Below, in pieces: positions 14,669-20,031 of a DNA stretch of 20,031 nt. Position 1 is the first letter of the stretch, and every line of letters starts with the position of its first letter. Both the position numbers and the translations under genes were made by a program. Origin of the DNA: Egerieenecus merdigallinarum. GTDB lineage: Bacteria > Bacillota > Clostridia > Christensenellales > Aristaeellaceae. The stretch spans positions 1 through 20,031 of the forward strand of contig DVHS01000056.1 of NCBI GenBank assembly GCA_018711985.1. The letters are read 5' to 3'. The notes under the pieces are model-generated. The model saw nothing but the letters and a program-made list of their open reading frames with translations. It was not told the DNA's origin and did no database searches.

Positions 14669-16102
14669 TCAAATTCGTAAAAACCGCGCTCCCTTGCAAA
14701 GGTCCAGGGGGTCCTCCCGGGGCGGCGCCGCCAGCGCCGGGGGCGGAGGCGCGATGGGCCGCTCCATGAGCACATAGCGGATCATGTCGTAGATGTGATC
14801 CTCCCCTTGGGTGTCGATGTCCTCCGGCCGGCTCCTGTCGTATACCAGCGCCGGCAGGGTGCGGATGCAGTTTCGGCACGTGGAGAATACCTGGAACATG
14901 GGCAGCCCCTCCCCGTCAAAGGCCAGGCGGTTGTGCAGCTGCATCTTCCCCGCCAGGCGCGTGTTGTCGCCCCCCTGCCAGTAGATGAAGTTCGGGCTGC
15001 GCTCCATCATCCGCGCCACGGACTCCCCCCGGCTCTCGTCAAAGATGCTCGGGTCCGCTATGCCCGTAATCCGCTTGCCCCGCAGCATGGGGTCCTCGCT
15101 TTCCATCCGCCGGATCTGTGCCGCAATCTCCCCCGGATGCATCCGCACGCCCTCGTTGGGCGTACCCGTGCAGCCGTAGAATTCCTTGATGTGGTACACC
15201 CGCCCGTCCTCGTCCACCGCGAACCACCCCACCGCAAAGGGCCGCGCATACCCGAAGTCAAACCCCCGGTAGATTCGCCAGTGCGCCGGTATGGGGAAGG
15301 GGTCGATCACGTGCGTCCACCTTTGATCCCCGTAGTGTGCCGGATCGTTTCGCCATTCTCGGAACACCTGCCCGTCAAAGCTGTCCCAGCTGCCGTAGAG
15401 CAGCGCCATGCGCTCGTTTTCCGGCAGCATGGCCAGGTTGGCCAGGTACTCCGGGGCGTTGCGCAGCAGCTCCTGGTTATCAAACACCGTGGAGGGCACG
15501 AAGATCCGCGTCCGCCGCATCCTTCGGGGCCCATCCCTGCCCTGCACCACCACCTCCTCCACCATGGGGGTCATGGGCGGCGCCGGGGTCACAAAGCGCT
15601 CCTTCACCCACCCGTGACCAATGCCCCCCGGGTTGGTGGCCGCCCGGATGTACACCCGCGTCCCGGGCCCCGAAGGCCGGTTCCGGGAAAACATGTACGC
15701 GTACTCGTTCCAGGTGAAGTGGGTCAATTCGTCAAAGGCGATGAAGTCATACCGCTTGCCCTGGTACTTCGTCCGGTCGCTCTCGTACTGCATGGCCCCG
15801 AAGTAAATCTTCGCCCCCGAGGGAAACAGCCACACGTGTTCCGTGCCAACGTACTTCGCCTGGGGAAACGCCCCGGGATATAGCTCCCGGCTCCGGTCCA
15901 CCAGCTCGCTGAGCTCCGGGTATGTCTTGCGCAGAATCAGCCCCCGATAGTGGGGAATGTGCACCTGCCGCAGCGCCTCGCACAGCAGCGCGTCCGATTT
16001 CCCGCCCCCTGCCGCGCCTCCGTACAGGGCTTCGTACTCCGGCCGCTCCATAAACGCCCGCTGCTTGGGCTGCGGCCGCCAGATCACCCTTGCCTCAGCC
16101 AT
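14669..16102 (-). CDS. terL: Phage terminase large subunit
   Basis: A 477-residue DNA-packaging motor. The ATPase has Walker A GGAAGGGKS (28-36), Walker B YDFIAFDE (118-125, catalytic E125) and a coupling motif ATNPGG (155-160). The C-terminal RNase H-like nuclease has D282 in GFDFGYARP, D350 in IADPS and D435 in TQGEDHIYDMIRY as the expected metal ligands. All key residues are present, so the enzyme looks functional. Its start overlaps the previous small gene by 8 nt (GGATGGCTGA), which implies coupled translation. Confidence 0.97.
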   Translation of the reverse strand: MAEARVIWRPQPKQRAFMERPEYEALYGGAAGGGKSDALLCEALRQVHIPHYRGLILRKTYPELSELVDRSRELYPGAFPQAKYVGTEHVWLFPSGAKIYFGAMQYESDRTKYQGKRYDFIAFDELTHFTWNEYAYMFSRNRPSGPGTRVYIRAATNPGGIGHGWVKERFVTPAPPMTPMVEEVVVQGRDGPRRMRRTRIFVPSTVFDNQELLRNAPEYLANLAMLPENERMALLYGSWDSFDGQVFREWRNDPAHYGDQRWTHVIDPFPIPAHWRIYRGFDFGYARPFAVGWFAVDEDGRVYHIKEFYGCTGTPNEGVRMHPGEIAAQIRRMESEDPMLRGKRITGIADPSIFDESRGESVARMMERSPNFIYWQGGDNTRLAGKMQLHNRLAFDGEGLPMFQVFSTCRNCIRTLPALVYDRSRPEDIDTQGEDHIYDMIRYVLMERPIAPPPPALAAPPREDPLDLCKGARFLRI

Positions 16103-16418
16103 CCTCCGCCTCCTCCAGCACCCGGGCGATCTCGATCACGCCCGCCCGCGCTTCTTCCTCCTGCGCCTCCCCGGCTCTGCTTTCCTTTTCCAGTCCCGAA
16201 ACGCGCTTGCGCAGGGCTTCCGCCGTCTCCGCCAGCTTTTCCGCGCTCTCGATCTGTCCCAGCACCTCCGCCAGGGCCTTCAGCGCCTCCGCGCCGTCCC
16301 GCAGCCGCTCCATGGGCGCGTCCGCTGCCCAGGCGCTGTCCAGGGCCGCGATGGCCGCCAGCGCTGTATCCTTCAGCTGCTTGCGCACCGTGACCTTGGT
16401 GGGTTTCTTTACGCCCAT
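16095..16418 (-). CDS. Small coiled-coil phage protein in terminase-small-subunit position
   Basis: A 107-residue protein, first gene of the module. GGAGGAGGAG precedes ATG 16418; the frame upstream is open but runs through hairpin repeats and is not coding. The N-terminus is basic (KKPTKVTVRKQLKD) and residues 35-90 form a long amphipathic helix (AEALKALAEVLGQIESAEKL, AEALRKRVSGLEKESR) that should oligomerise. No helix-turn-helix is evident. Position directly before and overlapping terL is that of the small terminase subunit, but the sequence alone does not prove it. Confidence 0.75.
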   Translation of the reverse strand: MGVKKPTKVTVRKQLKDTALAAIAALDSAWAADAPMERLRDGAEALKALAEVLGQIESAEKLAETAEALRKRVSGLEKESRAGEAQEEEARAGVIEIARVLEEAEDG

Positions 16419-16455
16419 TCGATTGTTCTCCTCCTCCCGTTCACGGCAAGAATAG

Positions 16456-16469
16456 CAAATATATGTTCG
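16456..16469 (-). promoter_or_regulatory. Imperfect LexA/DinR-type box
   Basis: On the minus strand the sequence is CGAAC-ATAT-ATTTG. The Firmicute SOS operator is CGAAC-N4-GTTYG, so one G is replaced by A. It lies 37 nt ahead of the first virion gene and overlaps the only TATATT in the region. If functional it would place the module under DNA-damage control. The half-site deviation makes this tentative. Confidence 0.3.
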
Positions 16470-16476
16470 TATTTCT

Positions 16477-16488
16477 CCCCATATGGGG
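16477..16488. promoter_or_regulatory. Perfect 12-bp palindrome, possible operator
   Basis: CCCCATATGGGG is self-complementary over its whole length and stands in the short AT-rich patch between the phage genes and the hairpin array. It is next to the LexA-like box and 58 nt from the first start codon. A dimeric regulator could bind it; which one is unknown. Confidence 0.35.
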
Positions 16489-16510
16489 CAAATTTTTCCA
16501 TTCCTAAGGG

Positions 16511-16536
16511 CAAAAAAAGAAGCAAGGCTCCCTTGC
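16511..16536 (-). terminator. Intrinsic terminator pointing into the phage module
   Basis: On the minus strand GCAAGG-GAG-CCTTGC is followed by TTCTTTTTTT, a good terminator with a short stem. It would stop minus-strand transcription arriving from the pyrE side before it enters the virion genes. No minus-strand gene is present upstream in the window, so either it isolates the module from antisense read-through or its gene has been lost. Confidence 0.65.
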
Positions 16537-16597
16537 CCTTGCCTTCCACAAAATCCATTTTTTGTAAAACACCCCTCTGATTTGCAAGAAATAGCTC

Positions 16598-16960
16598 CCC
16601 CGAAGGGGTCCAGGGGGCGATCGGAAAGCCCCCTGGTCGCACCCGCAGGTGCGAAACCCTGCGAAACGGGAAAGCAAAGAGGGGACTTTCCCCTGCCCTT
16701 CACAAGGAATGTGTTTCTTGTGAGAGGTTTCGCCCGCCTGCGGGCGGACGAGGTACTTTCCCCGCGCGGGAAAGTACCCAAAGGGCGCCGGGGGCGGCCA
16801 AAGGGTGCATGTCTCGTGGCCGCCCCCGGACCCCCCGTTGCTAAGTTACAGTGCGCCGCTAGCCTCGCAGGGGCGCGCCCAGCTAGGTTCACTAGCGTCC
16901 CTGGGAGGGCCGCTGTCGCCTTCGGCGCAGTCGATCCCTCCCCCGGCGTTTGGGCGCCGG
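16598..16960. repeat. GC-rich array of nested hairpins before pyrE
   Basis: The array contains many inverted repeats in succession. They include CCAGGGGGC/GCCCCCTGG (16610-16636), TCGCACC/GGTGCGA (16637-16654), CGCCCGC/GCGGGCG (16731-16746), GGTACTTTCCC/GGGAAAGTACC (16752-16778) and CCGGGGGCGGCCA/TGGCCGCCCCCGG (16788-16829). CTAGC/GCTAG around GGGCGCGCCC (16859-16886) and CCGGCG/CGCCGG (16943-16960) complete the set. All lie between the phage module and pyrE. Readings through it in any frame give Arg/Pro/Gly-rich peptides without domain character, so it is not a gene. It is either a mosaic of dispersed palindromic repeats or part of a structured RNA. Confidence 0.7.
16600..16656 (+). repeat. 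57-bp two-hairpin repeat, copy A
   Basis: This copy starts CCGAAGGGGTCC and contains two adjacent stems (9 bp with a 9-nt loop, then 7 bp with a CGCA loop). It matches copy B (19826-19882, opposite strand) at 52 of 57 positions. Four of the five differences are paired changes in the second stem that keep its pairing; the fifth is in the first loop. Confidence 0.9.
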
Positions 16961-17104
16961 TTGATCCCTGGAGTGATGGCAAGGGCCCGCGGCAGCAGGA
17001 ACCCCCCGGGGCCGCGTCGTATAGCGGCTTTGCATGCCGCAGGCTACGGAGAGCAGCAAGAGCACCCTATCCGTATCGGGTAAGCCGCTGCTTTTCGGGA
17101 GAGC

Positions 17105-17140
17105 GCGAGAGGGGCTTTTCTCAGAAAAGCCGCCTCTCGC
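17105..17140 (+). promoter_or_regulatory. Stable leader hairpin ahead of pyrE
   Basis: GCGAGAGG/CCTCTCGC encloses GGCTTTTCT/AGAAAAGCC with a single bulged G (17132), ending 38 nt before the pyrE ATG. No U-tract follows, so it is not a plain terminator. It could serve in attenuation or mRNA stability. The part GAGAGGGGCTT is only loosely like a PyrR binding loop. No clear sigma-A promoter was found in 16961-17104, which otherwise holds only a GCGGC/GCCGC stem near 17025-17040. Confidence 0.45.
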
Positions 17141-17178
17141 AAACGTTGCATGTTCCGAGAATAAAGGAGGAATGCGCT

Positions 17179-17811
17179 ATGAAGAAGAAAATTGCTAAGG
17201 ATTTGCTGAAGATTCACGCGGTGTTTCTGCGGCCGGACGAGCCTTTTACTTGGGCCAGCGGGATCAAGAGCCCTATTTATTGCGACAACCGGCTGACGCT
17301 GTCCGACCCCAAGGTCCGCACGGACGTGGAGGAAGGGCTGAAGAAAGTTATTGAGGAGCATTATCCCGAGGTGGAGATGCTCATGGGCACGTCCACGGCG
17401 GGCATTGCCCACGCGGCCATTACGGCGCATTTGATGGATTTGCCCATGGGTTATGTGCGCAGCGGCAGCAAGGATCATGGGCGCAAGAACCAGATTGAGG
17501 GCAAGATGGACCCCGGCACCAAGGTGGTGGTGGTGGAGGATTTGATCTCCACCGGCGGCTCCGTGCTGGAGGTGGTCAATGTGCTGCGGGAGGCCGGCGC
17601 GGAGGTGTTGGGCATCGCGTCCATCTTTACCTATGGCATGCTCAAGGGCGTTGAGCGCCTGGCCGAGGCCAACGTGAAAAACGTTTCCCTGTCCAACCTG
17701 GATGTGCTGGTGGAGGTGGCCGCCAAGGAAGGCTACATCGCCGAGGAGGACGTGGAACGCCTGCTGAAGTTCCGTGACAACCCCAGCGACGAGAGCTGGA
17801 TGCAGAAATAA
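17179..17811 (+). CDS. pyrE: Orotate phosphoribosyltransferase
   Basis: A 210-residue enzyme that joins orotate to PRPP to give OMP, the fifth step of de novo pyrimidine synthesis. It has the type I phosphoribosyltransferase PRPP loop VVVVEDLISTGGS (116-128), the mobile-loop region RSGSKDHGRKNQIEG (94-108) and the substrate contacts FTWASGIKSPIYCDNR (23-38). The start is fixed by AAGGAGG at 17164-17170. The frame stays open far upstream through the hairpin array, but that part is not coding. It is separated from pyrB by 110 nt containing a GGGGCGGTTGCCCC hairpin, so the two may share a transcript. Confidence 0.97.
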   Translation: MKKKIAKDLLKIHAVFLRPDEPFTWASGIKSPIYCDNRLTLSDPKVRTDVEEGLKKVIEEHYPEVEMLMGTSTAGIAHAAITAHLMDLPMGYVRSGSKDHGRKNQIEGKMDPGTKVVVVEDLISTGGSVLEVVNVLREAGAEVLGIASIFTYGMLKGVERLAEANVKNVSLSNLDVLVEVAAKEGYIAEEDVERLLKFRDNPSDESWMQK

Positions 17812-17921
17812 CGGGGGACGCTCCTCCCCCTTTTGCAGGAGGAGGGACCGGAGGGGCGGTTGCCCCTTCGGCCGTTTTGTGTGCGCCGTATACTTTTGAA
17901 GGAAAAGGAGTCGAAGTACCC

Positions 17922-18836
17922 TTGAAACATCTGATTGATATTACCGACTTCACCGTGGAGGAGGTCCAGGAAGTGCTGGACCTGGCCGACGATATTCTGG
18001 CGGACCGCAGCCGCTATGCGGAGCGCCTGCGGGGGAAGATCCTGGCCACGCTGTTCTTTGAGCCCAGCACCCGCACGCGCCTGAGCTTTGAGAGCGCCAT
18101 GCTCAGCCTGGGCGGCAGCGTGCTGGGCTTCTCCTCGGCGGATTCCTCCTCCACCTCCAAGGGCGAGACCGTCAGCGACACCATCCGCACCGTGGGCTGC
18201 TACTGCGACATCATCGCCATGCGCCACCCCAAGGAGGGCGCGCCCATGGCCGTGTGCGGGAAAAGCCCCGTGCCCATCATCAACGCTGGGGACGGCGGGC
18301 ACAACCACCCCACCCAGACCCTCACCGACCTGCTCACCATCCGCCGGGAAAAGGGCCGGCTGGATCACCTGACCATCGGCATGTGCGGCGATCTGAAGTT
18401 CGGCCGCACGGTGCACAGCCTCATGAACGCCATGAGCCGCTACGCCGGGGTCAAGTTCGTGCTGATTTCCCCGCCCGAGCTGCGCGTGCCCAAGTACCTC
18501 ACCCGCAGCCTGAAGGACCAGGGCATCCCCTTCACCGAGGTGGAAACCATGGAGGAGGTCATGCCCCAGCTGGACATCCTCTACATGACCCGGGTGCAGA
18601 AGGAGCGCTTCTTCAACGAGGCGGACTACATCCGCCTGAAGGACACCTACATCCTTACCCCGGAAAAGCTCAAGGACGCCCGCCCCGACCTGTCCATCAT
18701 GCATCCCCTGCCCCGGGTCAATGAGATTTCCCCCAAGGTGGACGACGATCCCCGGGCCATCTATTTCAAACAGGTGCGCAACGGACGCTTTGTGCGCATG
18801 GCGCTGATTCTGAAACTGCTGGAGGCCGCCCAATGA
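17922..18836 (+). CDS. pyrB: Aspartate carbamoyltransferase, catalytic chain
   Basis: A 304-residue enzyme that condenses carbamoyl phosphate with aspartate. The carbamoyl-phosphate motif FFEPSTRTRLSFE (45-57), K80 in SSTSKGE, HNHPTQTLTD (127-136) and HPLPR (261-265) are intact. The start is taken as TTG 17922 because the family begins with an LKHLIDI-type stretch and AAAAGGAG lies 11 nt upstream; no ATG or GTG suits. The rare TTG start and long spacing may keep expression low. It overlaps pyrI by 4 nt (ATGA), fitting the holoenzyme of catalytic and regulatory chains found in enterobacteria and many Clostridia. Confidence 0.95.
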   Translation: MKHLIDITDFTVEEVQEVLDLADDILADRSRYAERLRGKILATLFFEPSTRTRLSFESAMLSLGGSVLGFSSADSSSTSKGETVSDTIRTVGCYCDIIAMRHPKEGAPMAVCGKSPVPIINAGDGGHNHPTQTLTDLLTIRREKGRLDHLTIGMCGDLKFGRTVHSLMNAMSRYAGVKFVLISPPELRVPKYLTRSLKDQGIPFTEVETMEEVMPQLDILYMTRVQKERFFNEADYIRLKDTYILTPEKLKDARPDLSIMHPLPRVNEISPKVDDDPRAIYFKQVRNGRFVRMALILKLLEAAQ

Positions 18837-19252
18837 ATATTGATAGCATCAAGCGAGGCATCGTGATCGACCACATCCACGCGGGCCGTAGCATGGACAT
18901 TTACAAATACCTGCGCCTGGACGAGCTGGAGTGCTCCGTGGCCATTATCAAGAATGTGAAGTCCTCCCTCATGGGGCGCAAGGACATCATCAAAATCGAC
19001 GACAACATCAGCGTGGACCTGGACGTGCTGGGCTACATCGACCCGGACGTGACCATCAACATCATCGAGGATGGGCGCATCGTGGAAAAGAAGCACATCG
19101 CCCTGCCCGAAAAGCTGGTGAACGTCATCCGCTGCAAGAATCCCCGGTGCATCACCTCCGTGGAGCCGGAGCTGGACCAGATCTTCAAGCTCTCCGACCG
19201 CGCCCGGCGCATCTACCGCTGCATTTACTGCGAGGCGGAGCGCAAGTCATGA
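18833..19252 (+). CDS. pyrI: Aspartate carbamoyltransferase, regulatory chain
   Basis: A 139-residue allosteric subunit that binds nucleotide effectors and links catalytic trimers through a zinc domain. The N-terminal effector domain includes KRGIVIDHIHAG and KNVKSSLMGRKD. The zinc ligands are C101 and C106 (CKNPRC) with C130 and C133 (CIYC). Translation is coupled to pyrB by the ATGA overlap. Its presence predicts feedback control of the enzyme by CTP-type effectors, as in E. coli. Confidence 0.96.
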   Translation: MNIDSIKRGIVIDHIHAGRSMDIYKYLRLDELECSVAIIKNVKSSLMGRKDIIKIDDNISVDLDVLGYIDPDVTINIIEDGRIVEKKHIALPEKLVNVIRCKNPRCITSVEPELDQIFKLSDRARRIYRCIYCEAERKS

Positions 19253-19722
19253 CCAGCCGCGCGGTGATCGAGGAGTTCTGGCAGCGGTTCCTGTTCGTCC
19301 GCGGCCTGCCCCAAAGCGCTCGCTGGCAGGACTGCTTCCACTTTGAGACCACCCCCGCTGGGGCGGAGCATGCCCTGGGCCTGGTGCTCCAGGGCATCAA
19401 GCGGGCCACCTTCACCAGCCTGCACGCCTTTCAGCAGCGGGGATTGCGCCCGCCCAAGCGGGGGGATCTGTCCATCGTTACCCAGTGGGACGGCGTGCCC
19501 CGCTGCGTCATCCAGACCGTGGGGGTGCTCATCCTCCCCTACGGCCAGGTGAGCGCGGAGCAGGCCCTCAGCGAGGGCGAGGACAGCACCCTGGAGGGCT
19601 GGCGCATCCGCCAGCGGAACTTCCTCATGGCCGAGGGCCGGGAGCTGGGCTATACCTTCTCCCCGGAGATGCAGTTGGTTATGGAGAGCTTCCGGGTGGT
19701 GTATACCGACGAACCTACCTGA
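19249..19722 (+). CDS. ASCH-domain protein
   Basis: A 157-residue protein of the ASCH (PUA-like) superfamily. The family pattern is clear: an N-terminal FWQRFL helix, CFHFETTPAGAEHALGLVL, the GIKRATFTSLHAF segment with the conserved Lys-Arg-Ala-Thr, RPPKRGDLSIV, then DGVPRCVIQT and a C-terminal EGWRIRQRNFL plus FRVVYTDE. ASCH proteins bind RNA or nucleosides; E. coli YqfB hydrolyses N4-acetylcytidine and a Zymomonas member is a ribonuclease. It overlaps pyrI by ATGA, so it is translationally tied to the pyrimidine genes, which suits a role in nucleoside or RNA handling. That role is inferred. Confidence 0.9.
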   Translation: MTSRAVIEEFWQRFLFVRGLPQSARWQDCFHFETTPAGAEHALGLVLQGIKRATFTSLHAFQQRGLRPPKRGDLSIVTQWDGVPRCVIQTVGVLILPYGQVSAEQALSEGEDSTLEGWRIRQRNFLMAEGRELGYTFSPEMQLVMESFRVVYTDEPT

Positions 19723-19740
19723 ACGGGCTGTATCCCTTTT

Positions 19741-19994
19741 CCTGCCGGGCGGCAACAGAGGGTTGACAACGTATTTTGCTCCTCTTTTTGCAAATTGAGC
19801 ATTACATGCTTGCAAGCATAGAAGATTTCGTGCCTGCGGGCACGACCAGGGGGCTTTCCGGTCGCCCCCTGGACCCCTTCGGCCCCGTACATAATGAAAG
19901 CTTTACAAGTTAAGGAGCCTGAAGTATCATTTTTTCGCATCCACATGAAATAACATGCTTTTATCGGAAATTTGCCGCCCCCTGCCGGGCGGCA
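19741..19994 (+). repeat. 14-bp direct repeat bracketing the post-ASCH region
   Basis: CCTGCCGGGCGGCA occurs at 19741-19754 and again at 19981-19994, 240 nt apart. The second copy forms the descending half of the terminator stem. The DNA between holds repeat copy B, a perfect palindrome ATGCTTGCAAGCAT (19806-19819) and an AT-rich stretch. No gene is seen in 19723-20031. Confidence 0.6.
19826..19882 (-). repeat. 57-bp two-hairpin repeat, copy B (inverted)
   Basis: This is the reverse-complement counterpart of copy A at 16600-16656, lying beyond the pyr genes. Its stems are TCGTGCC/GGCACGA (19828-19845, plus strand) and CCAGGGGGC/GCCCCCTGG (19846-19872). The two copies face each other across pyrE-pyrB-pyrI-ASCH. 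Confidence 0.9.
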
Positions 19995-20002
19995 TTTTCT
20001 TT
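19974..20002 (+). terminator. Intrinsic terminator
   Basis: GCCGCCC (19974-19980) pairs with GGGCGGC (19987-19993) around a 6-nt loop and is followed by ATTTTCTTTG. It would end plus-strand transcription about 250 nt after the ASCH gene, leaving a long 3' region that contains repeat copy B. Confidence 0.78.
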
Positions 20003-20031
20003 GCCTAAAAAGCGTCCAACCTTACAAAAAT

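Larger units (their letters stand above)
6340..16496 (-). mobile_element. Phage virion module (remnant prophage or domesticated particle locus)
   Basis: Ten consecutive minus-strand genes encode DNA packaging, head, connector and tail-tip functions in canonical order with short gaps and intact frames. No integrase, repressor, replication, lysis, tail tube, sheath or tape-measure gene is seen between the TetR remnant and the pyr leader. This is a podovirus-like set. The edges given are set by a 9-bp direct repeat, GCAAATTTT (6340-6348 and 16488-16496), which is weak evidence for att sites; the gene-supported span is 6640-16418. The left edge coincides with truncation of a chromosomal regulator. 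Confidence 0.7.

Noticed and set aside
14795..15883. 362-residue plus-strand frame
   Set aside because: It is antisense to terL, in which every catalytic residue is preserved; the plus-strand product has no known features.
17105..17140. PyrR attenuation site in the pyrE leader
   Set aside because: Only GAGAGG with a nearby GCTT recalls the binding loop. No antiterminator/terminator pair with a U-tract is present, so it is listed only as a hairpin.
16483..17178. Long N-terminal extension of pyrE
   Set aside because: The frame is open but runs through hairpin repeats, gives Arg/Pro/Gly-rich sequence and bypasses the strong AAGGAGG placed just before the true ATG.
19762..19800. Promoter starting with TTGACA after the ASCH gene
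   Set aside because: The -35 is perfect, but no acceptable -10 lies 16 to 18 nt downstream and no gene follows in the window.

Overview
The window looks like a high-GC Firmicute of class Clostridia, probably a gut anaerobe. Ribosome binding sites are strong (AGGAGG type), genes are tightly packed, and there is an aldehyde:ferredoxin-oxidoreductase-type enzyme with a ferredoxin partner. The pyrimidine genes are in the pyrE-pyrB-pyrI arrangement, and intergenic spaces carry GC-rich hairpin arrays. No rRNA or tRNA gene or CRISPR array was seen.

Left part (1-5340). The end of an AMP-forming acyl-CoA synthetase (+) meets, tail to tail across an array of hairpins, a minus-strand locus resembling the E. 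coli ydhY-ydhV-ydhW order. It runs from a sigma-A-like promoter and a roughly 220-nt structured leader into a Tat-signal polyferredoxin (YdhY-like), then an AOR/YdhV-like W/Mo-pterin oxidoreductase. After an intrinsic terminator and a second consensus promoter come two adjacent paralogous proteins of unknown function.

Middle (5392-16500). A decayed membrane-protein gene and the C-terminal third of a TetR regulator are cut off by a 10-kb minus-strand phage virion module. In transcription order it has a small coiled-coil protein, TerL, portal, a scaffold-like protein, an N4-gp56-type major capsid protein, two small connector-type proteins, a large propeller-like tail or nozzle protein, a tail fibre and a coiled-coil virion protein. 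All of these frames are open. The window shows no integrase, repressor, replication, lysis, tape-measure or tail-tube gene. This is either a remnant whose head genes survive intact or a domesticated particle-forming (GTA/PBSX-like) locus. An imperfect LexA-type box and a perfect CCCCATATGGGG palindrome lie just upstream of its first gene.

Right part (16500-20031). About 0.7 kb of nested hairpins precedes pyrE, pyrB, pyrI and an ASCH-domain gene on the plus strand; the last three overlap by ATGA. PyrB and PyrI form the catalytic and regulatory chains of aspartate carbamoyltransferase, and PyrE makes OMP. A 57-bp two-hairpin repeat lies upstream of the pyr genes and again, inverted, downstream. 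The copies differ at five positions, four of which are two compensatory base-pair exchanges in one stem, which argues that the folded form matters. An intrinsic terminator closes the window.
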